DNA from: Macquaria australasica
Taxonomy: Eukaryota; Chordata; Actinopteri; Centrarchiformes; Percichthyidae
Length of the DNA stretch: 64,000 bases
Direction of reading: 5' to 3'
Assembly: GCA_005408345.1 (NCBI GenBank)
Contig: SEMN01000225.1
Location: forward strand, 1-64,000
The position numbers were made by a program, and so were the translations under genes. Each line of letters begins with the position of its first letter. Position 1 is the first letter of the stretch. Below are positions 36,949-48,985 of this stretch, piece by piece. Below the pieces are notes generated by a model. The model had not been told where the DNA came from, did not search any database, and saw nothing but the letters and a program-made list of their open reading frames with translations.

Positions 36949-39198
36949 CAGATCTAATGACATCAGATTCGACTTCCTGTAATTTCATACAAATTGGTGT
37001 ACACAAAAACAAGCAAGCTCGGGCAAATAAAACAGCAGGTAAACAGAGTTCAGATGAGTTCTCTGTTCCCCTTTCTCTCCATCAGTTTTCATTTTACTGC
37101 ATGTACTCTCTCTTCGGGTCACATGACTCGCTTATGCAGAGGCACATTTCCATTTCAGGGACGTCTAGTCATCTCCGTCTGGAGTCGCTGACATGGAGCT
37201 AGTTACCATCCACTAGGAGCAAATAAGAAGAGACGCAGGTGTACACTGGCCCTCATCTCAGAAAGCCCATTAGTTCACAGTACACAGATTACAAAGCTGG
37301 CTAGGCCGGGGCTGAACCTGGACAGGAGAGCAGAGGAAACAGACCTAATCTGCCTGCTAACAGATGGCTCCCCGATCACACACAGCCACCCGCCTGCCAG
37401 CCATGTTGGAATGGAGTGGCCGCCCACAGCGAGGATGGAGAGGGCGCACAGGCGGAGGAGGAGATGATTGTTATTGAATATGAAATGTCGATCACTTGGA
37501 ATGAGCACGCTATTCAGGTCGGGAGAGGCTTGGAGGATTGATTCTCTTATCTGGCTGATAAACAGAGGTTGTTTTCCTGATATTCATGTTTGCCTACGTT
37601 GCTGAGTGAAGAGTTGTCCTCATATATGGCTCTTGTTTGATTTATACCACCATCAAAATAACAATCAATCTTGAAAAACTCATTTTTGCACCACAAATAT
37701 TTGCCCTATATCTTGGGCTGAACTGCTCCCTAACTGCCATCACGAGCTGATCTGTTCCGTACGTCTAATAGTCACAGGTAAAATCAATCAAATAGGGGAG
37801 GTTGCTTTTCTTATGGTCACCAGACCCTTAGCTTGAAATATATTACACATACAATTAGGCAAAAACAACAGAGAGGCAATTACTCCCAACTTAACAGTTA
37901 AAAATAACAATATAAAGTGACAGATTTTCTGCGGGCCCAACAGGCCTGCCTCAACACCTGTACTCTTCTTACAGTACATACAGTAACTTAATTGGGGTCA
38001 AAGATCACAGTAAACAAAAACTTGTAGCATCCTTACCATAACATCTTTTTATATTTCTTCATTAAAGGTACCCTTTGGAATATTTGACCGCTAGTAGTGC
38101 TATGGGTCAATGTTTTTGTTGAGAGCTCCTCGTTTTTTTATGTATCTAGTGATGCTTGAGGATACACTTATAGAACAGAGATACGAGAGTACCATGATGC
38201 GATACACATGTATATTCCTGCCAGTGATCTCATACTATTCCACACATGGACAGTTGGTGGTGGTAATACAACAAGAAACGTAGCAATTAGGCAAAAAAAA
38301 AAAAAAAGACAAGGAAGAACAAGACTGAGAGTCGATGTACATAATGCAGGATTTCAGTTGTTGTTGGAGGGGGAAAAAAATGCATTCAGCACATTTGTTG
38401 CCCTCAGGGATATACAGTGCACTTTGGTGAGAAATACTGAATGTAAATATAACTTTGTTTGCAAGGACAATCCACAGGGCACCTTTAAAATGCTTTAACT
38501 TACTTAAATTCATTCCTTTTACATAAAATGCATAATAAGCATATAAAGTGTATAATGAAGCCTGATTTAGGACATCTTAACTTTTATTCATTGTTAGGTG
38601 CAGTAGACTTTGAAATGCTTGCTTTGACATTATTTGTATTTGGTTTACACCATAGTTATTAATATAACTTAAATCACAGCTGTGTTGGGAAGTCACTAAA
38701 CATAATTTATCATACGTTTAATTTGTGAATTAGTTCTACACTTTACCAAAGATCATGGATTATGGACAAAAACATACGACTTACTTCCTTGTTCTCCTCA
38801 TAAGCAAACTGAGTTACAATTATACATTTTGTCAGTTCACTGATACTTTGTGACATTGAAACTTTTTATATCAAAGATTCAGAAGACTGTCAAATTCAAA
38901 TCCTGCTCCTTTGTATGATTAATGACAAAGTATGTGGCATAGGATCTGTGCTGTTCTCCATGGGTGCAGCTGTCGGAGGTGTGAATACCAGCATGGGGCA
39001 GTTTAAGTATTAAATTGTCATTGTGCAGACGTATCTCCACTCTGGATCGCAGCGTATGAAGCCAGTCAGTGTGCCTCGGCCTGCAGCAGACACTAATCCC
39101 AGCTGCTGTCACTAACTCAGGCACAGCTAAGCAGCATCCTAACAGCTCAGCACATCACACTATGAGGGCCCTTGAAGAAGCTGCTGCTCAGTGTCTGT

Positions 39199-39225
39199 CT
39201 GTGTGTGTGTGTGTGTGTGTGTGCG
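39199..39225. repeat. (GT)n microsatellite
   Basis: GT run of about 27 nt, then GTGCGTGTGCGTGT units. Confidence 0.92.
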
Positions 39226-40617
39226 TGTGCGTGTGTGTATTATGTGTTTGCCTACAGTCAGGCAAGGGACGTGTGTGTGCCTGCACTGCTCATTAATGAC
39301 TAGAGAGAGAAAGATGGGGATAGAGTTGCTGTTGTAGGCAGTGAGTCAGGTCTGTCAGAGTGCATGAGCCTCCACACCTCTGTGACAGAATGTATCAGAA
39401 TACTGTCTCTATGTGAGTTCAAGGTAATTATGTTAAACGGGTGTCCTACCAAATGGCAAGTAGCAACAAATCGCCACAGGCAGTGACTCACACTTTCATT
39501 TTTACATAACTCCTTGCACTGGATTGCTTCTCTTAAATCATGACATGATGTTTCTCTTGTAAACAGCGCCACAGCACAGCATTTAATAATGTTTTCACAG
39601 TGCGATTATGAGCACTTCGGAGAGATATTTTCTTTATGACTCTCATCTCACACTGTGATTGTACACACTGTTATGCTGATAATTGAGAATTGCATCCAGC
39701 GCATATTGTAGGCAGCTATTACACAAATTGAAATAACTTGAAAACAGTGTTTGTCGAGAGTCTTGGATGTCATTCAAGAGTTTCTGTGTTTCCACTTCTA
39801 TCACGTTCTCCCCAGCCGGGTTTCATGTTCAGATCGTTCCCTTTGAGAGAATGACGCTGTGACAGACACAGTCCACACATGCATGCTATCCCGCAGATGC
39901 TCCTCACTGCCACTCATTCTCCTGTCCTTCAGTAGTGCCTTTATCTCCTCTCTGCCTCTCCTGGCTGCCTTCTCCTCATTTGTTCTCCGTATCTTTCGCA
40001 AATCTGCAAAATCCTCCCTGTTTTCCTTCCATCTGTCAACACCAAAAGTCTCTGTCTCAGTATGTACCCACATGAGAAAAACAGTTTTTCTGAATCTTTC
40101 TACAAACAGGAAAAGTTCCTCATGCAGTTTGGTGAGCCACTCCAAGATGGCACAGCGTAGATGAAAGGTGTTGGAGCATGGATGGAACTTTATTTTCTTA
40201 AACATGCCCTGTAAATACATATGTTTCATTTAAAGCAACAACTCCCAACCAGAGAGGATTTCAATGAATACCACCACATGTAAAACCCAACAAAACAGAA
40301 TCTTGCTATGGCCATAAGACCTAATTTTCGCAGACGACAAATACATATTTTGAGTGACTGTCACTATGTATTACTGTTGACAGTGCATTCATTTAGCACT
40401 CAGTATACAAGTTAATTGATGCAATTTGCCATTTCATAACAGGAAATTATTGGAGGTGTGCACCATTGATATAATACAATTTGAGACAATGGGCCCCTGG
40501 CACAATCATGTAAAAGGCCCTCCTTTTTAAATACTAGAGCAACCCGCCACTGCATCAGTCACTGTCATTCAACATATTTTCAACTGTATTCTTCAGGTTA
40601 ACCTTAACTCTAACATC

Positions 40618-41060
40618 TAGAGTCGGCAGCCATGCTAGCAGCTTTTTGAGGCTGTACTTCGGCACAGCAGGGCTTTGAGCTATATGCTAACTTCAGCATG
40701 CTAACATACTTACAGCCTTACACAAGGCTAACATTCAAATGTTTAGCAACTCATGTTTACGATGTTCACCATCTTAGTTTAGCCTGTTAGCTAACATTTG
40801 CTAATTGGCACTAAAAACAAAGTACAGCTGAGGCTGATGGGAATGTCATTAGTTTTGCAGGTATTTAAACAAAAGTTTTGAACAAACTGAATTTCTGATC
40901 TGATGATGGTGCTGGAGAAAAATTCAGATCATCGTATCATCAAAGTTATTAGAATTGATCCTCTTGGGACCATGAATGTCTGTACAAAACTTAAGGGCGA
41001 GCCATCTAATTGTTGAGATATTGCCACCCATAGACGCCCCTAGTGTGGCTAAAAATGCAC
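40618..41060 (-). repeat. Palindrome-family dispersed repeat, inverted long copy
   Basis: GCAGCCATGCTAGCAGC, CAGCATGCTAACATAC, AACAAAGTACAGCTGAGGCT, GGGAATGTCATTAGTTTTGC and GGGACCATGAATGTCTGTAC follow in the reverse order of the + copies, ending in AGTGTGGCTAAAAATGCAC. Confidence 0.7.
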
Positions 41061-42180
41061 CTGAACTTCAGCAGTTTGTTTATGTGGGAGAAAAGAAAGG
41101 CTATCTAACTCCTGTCCAAAGATTCCCCTTCCACACCACATCCACACTGACACTCCTGTCTACTAATATTATACAAAATACTATAGCATACTATACAAAA
41201 TGTTACAATCAAGCATCAAAGGAAACCTGTGGTGCAGGTTATATTTTCTTTAAGCAGAGCTATTCTGATGTCAATCATTTACCTGAATTTGCTAATTTTA
41301 TTGAAACTCAACATTGGATCGGACTCAGAATCAGAATCATACAACCAATATTAAAGGATCAGAAGCAAAGCACATAAGTGGGACACCCCTATTGGGCCTG
41401 AGCTTATTTAGTGAAATCTTAATAGGAGTCCCTTCAAACAGAGACTCTGGGTTTTGAGCCCCCTGGTGCCCCCTGAGCCTGGGCCTGGGCCTGTTAGGCC
41501 CGTTCGGTGGTGCGTTGACGTGCGTCAATCCAACTCCAATTTGGAACTCAACTAACAACTTAAATTTGAAGTGGCAAAGAAAAGTGTTTTTACAAAGATG
41601 ATTATTATGGTTATTATTGTTACATTTTCTAAACTGTGGCCAGAGCTGTGAAAAACCATCAACATTAATTGAAAGCTTTTTTCACACAGGTTCTATTATC
41701 CATTGCATCCAAGGTCCATCAACAGCACACTGGAAGAATGAGGCTGTAATTGCTGTCATTTTAAGTAAACATTTTGTTTTGAGATATTTTCAATATGAAT
41801 GTACTACATATTCAAACAGCATGGCCTCCCTGCATTTTTCAGTTCATCTAAAGGCATCTGGCTCAAACGTCTCTCCATCTCTCACTTTCTCTTCTCTCTG
41901 TTTTGCTCTCTCCTTCATCTCGGTGTCCTTCCCTCTGCCGTCCCCTCTGTTCCTTGATGGCTGTCAGCCCAGCAGACGAGCTCTGCCCATCTCCGACAGG
42001 GACTGTCCCGGCCTCTCCAATTATCCAGAAAACCCCTGATCAGAAAACTGTTCCTCATTACTGACGCCTGACTCACCGGGTCACTGCTGGGAGGGTAGCC
42101 TGCAGGGACAAAGAGAGAGAGAGACACACACATGGGCAGACAAAGAGAGAGAGAGGGAGAGATTACACAGTAACAGCAGC

Positions 42181-42281
<101 letters not shown>

Positions 42282-42813
42282 GTCAGTGCCTGGAAATAAG
42301 AGCAAAATCTGAGCTGCAACAGCAGAGGGACACGGCCAGATTTAGCAGAGGGAGTGTGTGGGCGGCAGGAAGTGTGTGTGTTGTCAGAAACTTGAGGGAA
42401 CACTGTCCAGAGCTGACAGAATCAGGGATGTACTGCATGAAAGGCGAAAAAGCAGGCCTTTTACTGCAGCGTTAATTCAGAGCAAACTGTAGGTGTACTG
42501 CTGACACTCTCACAGGCTACCAACAAATCTCTGTACTTCCGTTTGACTCCGCACTAAAATGTATTTTTAACCTTTTATTCATCCAGGGAAGGATGTGCTG
42601 AGTGTTTTCAACAATGACCTGCTTAATATTTACCCACAGCTGACACAATGCAATGACATGGTTCTAGTTACTATTGGAGCATCTTTTGCTTCAATGCCTC
42701 GAGCACTTTATTGCAGCAGCGCAGAGATTGTCAATGTTGGGTTTGGTATGCGTTCCACTTATAAACATATGCCACGATGTAACTATTAGTCATTTAGACC
42801 CCAAAATTTGTAA

Positions 42814-42853
42814 AAAAAATAAATAAATAAATAAATAAAATAAAATAAAAATA
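42814..42853. repeat. (AAAT)n / (AAAAT)n run
   Basis: A-rich run of about five AAAT units followed by AAAAT units, possibly the tail of a decayed retroelement. Confidence 0.8.
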
Positions 42854-43548
42854 GGGCCCAGGTTTACAAATACCAGACTTACCCTTTAATTGTAGAAGTT
42901 AGTGAATTTGAGTTTCCTACAAATCTTCCCAGTGGCAGAAAAACATCCTCCTGATAAATTAATATACTGAATCACTTCTGTTCATCAAGAGCCAGACCCC
43001 ATGGTGTTTACAAGTAACCCACAGCACTGCTCTTCATCTGTTACAATGAATGACCCTGTTTTGACAGTCCTTCATTAAGCTGTTTAACAAATATAAAACA
43101 CAGACAGGCTAAATTCACTAGACTGTGATGTGTAGTAGGCTATTATTTCTACCATTAGTCATTATTATTTGATTTTCATTACTCTGTAAAAAGTGTTGAA
43201 GCATCCACTGGCAAGTGTATAATTTGATCAAACGGATAAAGAGACTGAATTGTGTACTTGTCACTGTAAGTGTGTTATAATAGGCCAGTGCTAGGCAGTG
43301 TGAATGGCTGTAAATTGAGAGGCACTTGGAATGGTACTCATATCGACCAGTCTATTCAATGAAATACCCAGTACTCATATCAGCTCTGAAAAACGTGTTG
43401 CACTGCCACTTGTAGTAAAAGAGGTTTGATTTTCAGTTTTATCTGTAATATACACCGAATCCACACAAGTACATATCAACTGCGTGTGCATTGGTGTACT
43501 GTTGTGTGCTGCCCGGCTGTTTGACCTTGTCCTTGTCTCTCCTCTCAG

Positions 43549-43708
43549 GTATGCGTATCCTGGTGACCCTGCTGCTGGACACGCTGCCCATGCTGGGTAA
43601 CGTGCTGCTGCTCTGCTTCTTTGTCTTCTTCATATTCGGCATCGTAGGCGTCCAGCTGTGGGCCGGCCTGCTCAGAAACCGCTGCTTTGTGGAAGACAAC
43701 TTCTCCTT
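43549..43708 (+). CDS. cacna1g: Cav3.1-like T-type Ca channel, exon C (repeat I S4-S5 linker and S5)
   Basis: The exon begins with GT, completing the Ser codon opened in exon B, then codes MRILVTLLLDTLPMLGNVLL and the hydrophobic S5 helix (LCFFVFFIFGIVGVQLWAGL). It ends in the start of the extracellular turret (LRNRCFVEDNFS). The S4-S5 linker couples the voltage sensor to the gate, and S5 lines the outer wall of the pore. The Cys of RNRC is conserved in Cav3 channels and probably pairs with another turret Cys. The acceptor is cctctcag and the donor gtgagt after two bases of a Phe codon. Across this exon the three vertebrate Cav3 paralogs are nearly identical, except that Cav3.3 has VNLLL where this protein has VTLLL. 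Confidence 0.96.
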
Positions 43709-46232
43709 GTGAGTTGCACGTCAATATTTCATCTGTGTAGAGCTGTGTCTATTTGGATTCCAGTACTCACATCTGTTATGCTCAGTTTAGTGTTAAATGC
43801 CGGATCAATATTGTGTTTTTGTAAAGGTCAGCTACTGTATTGGCTACACTATAATCTATGTCCAATATGATAGACAGTAACTTAGATACTGTACTTAACT
43901 GCAATTTTGATATACTTGTACTTTACGTGAGTATTTCCATTTTATGCTACTTCATACTTCTATTCCACTTCACCTGAGAGGGAAATATTGTACTAAGTTT
44001 GTATTGCACTATGTTTATTTGTTACTATTCAGATTTACAGTTAGATTAAATATTTGATCACTTACCACTTAAACCTTTTTAATTATTATTAGGGAATTAT
44101 AGCTTTAAGGATCATTCTTTTTACCTTTTTTATTCAGGAATGCTGTCTTTTGCTTGGATCTTATTTTAGGTTTAGGTTTCACTATTGTTTCTATTCATTG
44201 CTGATAACATTGTACTCACCAAAGTAATTACTGAAATCTAAAAAAAAAAGTGGCTATATTGCTAAAAAGGTAGTCCTATGGGGCAAGAAACGCAAGCAGT
44301 CGTATGATTGTACAGGTTTTAAATAAACCACCAGGTTACCAAACTTATCTGGGGAAAAAAACGAAGGTAAATAGTAAAATTATTACCCAACAGGTTGTTT
44401 ACAGACCAACTTCCTCATTCAACTTTGCTGTACTTGCTGTTTCATCTGAAATGATGGCCAAGCCTGCGAAAAGGAGACCAAAGTTTTATTAAACCAGAAT
44501 TATCCTTTTAAATGGTCAAAGGAAGATACTGGAAAAAGATACAGAACATCAGAACAAACATGGCTGTGCACAAAACGTGCCTATACTTATGCCGGTATTG
44601 GCCTTCAGTAACCCATACAGGTGGACAAGGTGACTGGATTTATTTATTTATTATTTTCCTAATAGAGCTGAGATAAACAACACAAATGAGGTCACAAACA
44701 GGTCTACAGTAGGCCAAGGTAAAAGTATGGAGTAGACCTTGACCCCACACACTGAACTAGGTCATGCACTAAAGTCAATGTGGTTAGCGATTATAGAGTC
44801 TCATCACAGTGATGAATGGGAGAGCGACAAGCCCTGGAATAATGAGAAAAACCCCATGTGGTCCATGGTATATGGAACATGGGCACCCATGACTTATTCA
44901 TGTTCCCTGTGTCATCCTAGCTTCATTACTCTCTATAGGATTTATGACATCTCACAGCTGTAATTTAAGTTCATGCATAATTGCTTTGGTGTAGCTGGCA
45001 TGTTTTTTTGTCATCATCATCAAGTTTTTAGACCTTCTTCTTATAGCTGGAAGGTCTGCATTTCTGAATCAGATCAATGGCATCTCTGGCTCTATGTCCA
45101 AAGTCATAACTGTTTTTTTCTCCTGCTTCAATTTCTCTTGAAATCATATCGCTGATACATATTTCAGTGCTTTAGCAAAGTAACATCTGTTAACTGTTAA
45201 CTGGGTTGACAGTGACTCTTTATTAGACTGATTGAGAATATGTGAGAGCACCCGGTAGGAACCACATCCCATGCGTCATTTTGGGGGTGCGATAAATCAA
45301 ATGTGTTTCATATTGAGCTCATCAGACCAATAAGTGTTCTTGTAGATTATCCCAGAGTGTGAAACAGCTTTTAAGAATGTATAAATAAATATGTAAGTGT
45401 GAGGTGGTCCTGAAGTGGAAAAGGACTCGTCTGGTCCCACAAAGCATTTGAGGCTACTATGCAATTAATAAAGCCTGCCGGCTGAATGTGTGTTGATAGG
45501 CGAGCCAGATATCACACAGTCACCAGACACACATACCAGTTATTCCAGACTGAGGAGTGCTCTATAACAGATATGCCAAGACGTGGTGTAGTAGGCAGGC
45601 AAACGTGTGTGCTCATCTCACACAATGCACGCAGGGGTCTCCCCAGCCATTTGGCCCGAGGTTTGTCAACACAATTACAGCTTAGTTCCTCCTATCTGTT
45701 TGAAGGAGTATTAATCAGTGAAATCAGCTGCTCTGGGATTTGCATGGAATTAAAACCTGCAGACTTTAGGCCTTCAAAGTTGATCTACTCGAGTGTATGC
45801 CAAAATTCAAAGGCAGAATCATCACTTCATATAAAAACATCCCGCTATTTTAACTGCTTCAACCTGGCAACAAAAGAGGGATGCAGTCCAACAGTGGTGG
45901 CTGAAGGGCAAAGATGGTTCCCTGAAAAGAGACACGTCACGGTCTTTGCAAATTTTCTGGGAAAAACCCTAGGTGAAGAACACATTTTAAACCTGCAACA
46001 TGTGATTTAGCTTTGTAAATCACATGTTGCTATCCTTGTGCCAAGATGTTTTGTGCTTTCACATCATGTAAATGCTCGAATTTCTATGTCCTGTTTTTGT
46101 GAAGAATTCTCGGTCATAATTGTTAACGATCAAGACTTTTTTATTGTTTAAATTAAATACATTTGTCCACTCTAAAGTTCAGTGTAAATCAGTAGGGTAA
46201 CCACTGCAATATCCTATTTTTCTTCCCCAAAG
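43709..46232 (+). other. Intron C-D, about 2.5 kb
   Basis: Begins with gtgagt and ends ccccaaag. It carries one copy (43890-44060) of a dispersed repeat also found inverted near 50.8 kb. An anonymous open frame of 174 codons (45486-46010) has no recognisable domain or splice context and is at the length expected by chance in a window of this size. Confidence 0.85.
43890..44060 (+). repeat. Dispersed repeat (ACTTGAGTATTTCCATTTTATGC type)
   Basis: GTACTTTACGTGAGTATTTC, CCATTTTATGCTACTTCATA and GAGGGAAATATTGTACTAAG form the inverse of the copy at 50.8-51.0 kb. This family ends in GTGGTGGAA-like termini, which suggests a hAT origin. Confidence 0.55.
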
Positions 46233-46521
46233 CCCTGTCGTGGAGTTTGGGAAATACTATCACACTGAAAATGACGACGAGAACCCTTTCATTTGCTCTC
46301 TGCCTCGAGAGAACGGCATGAGGGACTGCAGCTCTGTGCCCAAGCTGTACGAGGAAGACCTGCAGTGCAATCTGGACATGTACTCTTACAACAGCACTGA
46401 CAACACCACCTGCGTCAACTGGAACCAGTACTACACCAACTGCTCTGCTGGTCAGGTCAACCCCTTCAAGGGAGCCATCAACTTTGACAACATCTTCTAC
46501 GCCTGGATTGCCATTTTTCAG
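46233..46521 (+). CDS. cacna1g: Cav3.1-like T-type Ca channel, exon D (repeat I turret and pore helix)
   Basis: The exon completes a Phe codon and codes 96 further residues of the repeat I extracellular loop (PVVEFGKYYHTENDDENPFI, PRENGMRDCSSVP, NTTCVNWNQYYTNCSAG). It ends with the first part of the pore helix (NPFKGAINFDNI..AWIAIFQ). Six cysteines and three N-glycosylation sequons (NST, NTT, NCS) fit an extracellular loop. The wording PFIC..PRENGM and NTTCVNWNQYYTNCSAG matches remembered mammalian Cav3.1 much better than Cav3.2 or Cav3.3. One oddity is Phe at 46495-46497, where the vertebrate Cav3 proteins I remember have Gly (NIGYAW). The donor gtaaaa is weaker than the others; read-through meets a stop within about 12 codons. 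Confidence 0.95.
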
Positions 46522-47123
46522 GTAAAACAGCTATTCACACCTGCAAGGTATGGATGAACAACTGGACCAAAAAAGTAGTCAGTTTGTAAAACACAAGATT
46601 TTGCAGTGAGGCATATACAGCATGGTTTGGCTGACGTGCAAGCCCGTAATACAAGATGGAGCCTAATTGCCCCAGTGGCTGGTGTATCAGAAAAATAGGA
46701 CTTACAGGATTAGCAGGTCGCCACAGCCACACCACCAGACTGCGGCCTCATTTTTCCACACCATTTGTTTGCTATCTCCGCATCATCTGAAAAGCCTTTT
46801 GTTGGGGAGTACATTCATTGCTGTCTAGCTAAGGGGGGTAATTTCGGAGGATGAAAGCCAGATTGGAGATGAGTTCTCCTATAAGTCTGGCCGCTGCTCC
46901 GGTTTGCCTGTGTGGGGTAAAACACACAAGAGAAATGTTGGGGATTAGTCTTCTGCTGAGTCTTGGTATTTGGAACACGCCGGACTGTGAAATATGGTCT
47001 CTTTTAATTCCTATTTTTAATTCTACTCTGTTTGGTTTCTTCTTTTGTACGTTGTCTGATCACTGTTTTCTTTTTTTCCTCTTTGTCTCTCTATTATTTT
47101 CCTCTGCCTGTGTTCCTCTTCAG
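46522..47123 (+). other. Intron D-E, 602 nt
   Basis: Starts gtaaaa, ends with a pyrimidine-rich tract and ctcttcag. No repeat or RNA gene is recognised. Confidence 0.9.
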
Positions 47124-47216
47124 GTGATCACGCTGGAGGGCTGGGTGGACATCATGTACTTTGTGATGGATGCTCACTCGTTCTACAACTTCATCTACTT
47201 CATCCTGCTCATCATT
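47124..47216 (+). CDS. cacna1g: Cav3.1-like T-type Ca channel, exon E (repeat I selectivity filter and S6 start)
   Basis: A 31-codon, phase 0-0 exon reading VITLEGWVDIMYFVMDAHSF then YNFIYFILLII. The Glu at 47136-47138 in TLEGW is the repeat I member of the EEDD calcium-selectivity ring of T-type channels; the other three members lie beyond the window. The segment then forms the second pore helix and the start of S6. MYFVMDAHS matches Cav3.1, where Cav3.2 and Cav3.3 have MYYVMDAHS. The acceptor is ctcttcag and the donor gtaagt. Its length of 93 nt and the following 111-nt intron make exons E and F the tightest pair in the window. Confidence 0.96.
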
Positions 47217-47327
47217 GTAAGTGCCACCAACTGTGTGCATGTGTGCCTGCTGATGATTGAACAGGTTGTGTGAGAATCCATTGTGAGTGTGTGAAAAACA
47301 ATGTCATCTACCCCTTATTGCCCCTAG

Positions 47328-48234
47328 ATTGGCTCATTCTTCATGATCAACCTGTGCCTGGTGGTCATCGCAACTCAGTTCTCAGAGACCAAGCAGAGGG
47401 AGAGCCAGCTGATGAAGGAGCAGCGGGTGCGCTTCATGTCCAACGCCAGCACTCTGGCCTCCCTCTCCGAGCCAGGCTCCTGCTACGACGAGCTTCTCAA
47501 GTACCTGGTTCACATCGTCCGCAAGGGGGCCAAACAAGTGGCCCATATCTGCAGGCTCTTGGCTCGCCGTGCCGGGCTCAACATCGCCGCCTCGCCCCCC
47601 CCCACGGAGCCCCAAAGCAGGCAGAGAAGGAGGAGGAAGTTGTCCAGGCAGGGATCTGTGTCAGTTCACCACATGATGCACCATCATCACCACCACCACC
47701 ACCACTACCACCTGGGGAATGGCAGCGTGAGGGGAGGGGCGAGCACCAGGTGTCTGGAGGGTAGGGATGTGGAGGCTGGTGCTCATAACAACAACGGAGG
47801 GGCTCTTGTTGCAACCACCGGCACTGGGCACCTTGCTTTAGCCCCGCCGCCCTCAGTGACATCAGCCACCTCTGATACAAACCTGGCCACTTTGTCCAAT
47901 CCTGCTGCGGGACATGCCGATTCATCTTCAGTTCGCGGTGTATTCCACACAGAAACTCTTCTGTGTACCCCCTCGACCACAAACCTGGGGCCGACCCTGG
48001 GCTCCGTCTCTCTAGCCCCTGCTCCCATGTCCAGGGCCATGAAGAGGAACTCTGTACCCTTTGCAGCTCCAGGGCCTAAGAACTATCCCACTCTGCAAGC
48101 TCGAGCCCTAGCTGAGTCAAGACGAGGGAGTGTGGCAGCCAGCACTCTGACTAACATCAGCTTCAACCTGAATATCCCACCCATGCCCCTGGAGAGACGA
48201 CCATCGAGCCTGGTGGACACACACAGTCCGACAG
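47328..48234 (+). CDS. cacna1g: Cav3.1-like T-type Ca channel, exon F (repeat I S6 and I-II linker)
   Basis: A 907-nt exon. It opens with IGSFFMINLCLVVIATQFSE, the intracellular end of S6. The next part, KQRESQLMKEQRVRF through SEPGSCYDELLKYLVHIVRK, is the proximal I-II linker known in Cav3 channels as the helix-loop-helix gating brake. A basic stretch (RQRRRRKLSRQGS) precedes a nine-His run in SVHHMM-H9-YHLGNGS, a hallmark of the Cav3.1 and Cav3.2 linkers. The distal part is low-complexity, rich in Ser, Thr, Ala and Pro, and carries several basic Ser sites that could be phosphorylated (KRNS, RRGS, RRPSS). It ends at HSPT plus one base before a weak gtagac donor. If the intron were kept, the frame would stay open only to 48329. 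Confidence 0.95.
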
Positions 48235-48985
48235 GTAGACAAATCACAACAAACTATACAGGGATGTGGTCACAGATAGATTGCATTGAAAATCATGATC
48301 ATAAATACAATCAAAAACTTGGAAAGTGACAAGCAGCATTCCTTTGAGTTAGCTGTGGTGGATAGAGTTTGCTTTGCTGAGCATTCCCATTAAGTAAAAA
48401 ACTGAAAGGCATACTGAGGTTTGAAAATAACAAGAGTATATCTTTCAGTTAGAATCAGTGTTTCATTTCCAAATCAAGTGACACGCCACTGGAAGTGTTC
48501 CTTTTTCTGCAATCACGTATTTGGTGGAGTACGGTGTCAATTTGTCGTGATTAAGCCTCAGACTATAACACTGTCCAGAGTTTTTCTGTGAGAGGCAGAA
48601 AGAGTGCTAATTACAGTCAATGAATGTTAATCTCTCATGTGCAAGCTTGTATCCAGCTTCGTCTGCCCCTGGCCAAGTTCTAAAAGGCAGTGGCCTCAGC
48701 AAAAGTCAGGCCAGGTCTGTTCAGGTTGTACAGACGGTGGAAACGCTGGCAGCCAGCCAGACAGGCCACAGCACAGCCTGTAGAGACAAGGCATTACTCA
48801 TACAGCACAGACTGCCCATCACCATCAAACACACTCGCTCTGACACACACACGCAACTGTCCAAAAATGTTGTTGTTCACAACAGATCTATTTCATTGGA
48901 TTTGACAATTTGTCTAAACCACTCCATTTATGTAATTTATCACAATCACGCTGATTTAACTGCAGTTCTCTTCTCTTTGTCTCAG
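48235..48985 (+). other. Intron F-G, 751 nt, holding the candidate cassette exon
   Basis: Starts with the weak donor gtagac and ends ctctttgtctcag. The frame of exon F stays open into it until 48329. The segment 48657-48779 is a possible alternative exon, described separately. Confidence 0.85.
48657..48779 (+). CDS. Possible cassette exon in the I-II linker (unproven)
   Basis: Between exons F and G an acceptor-like tatccag precedes 123 nt (41 codons), followed by a GT donor (gtagag). The segment accepts the single base left by exon F and itself ends one base into a codon, exactly the phase exon G needs. Its inclusion would therefore add 41 residues without a shift. The reading is ASSAPGQVLKGSGLSKSQ, continuing through QVVQTVETLAAS to TGHSTA, hydrophilic and linker-like. 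It is more GC-rich than the flanking intron. The polypyrimidine tract and the donor are both weak, and a 41-codon open stretch is not rare by chance. I recall no matching mammalian exon. Confidence 0.27.

Noticed and set aside
45486..46010. 174-codon open frame just upstream of exon D
   Set aside because: No recognisable domain, no splice or promoter context, and with about 128,000 codons over six frames one frame of this length is expected by chance.
47270..47982. Long open frames in other frames over exon F, both strands
   Set aside because: Shadows of the GC-rich coding exon; the exon F frame alone matches Cav3 channels and splices in phase.
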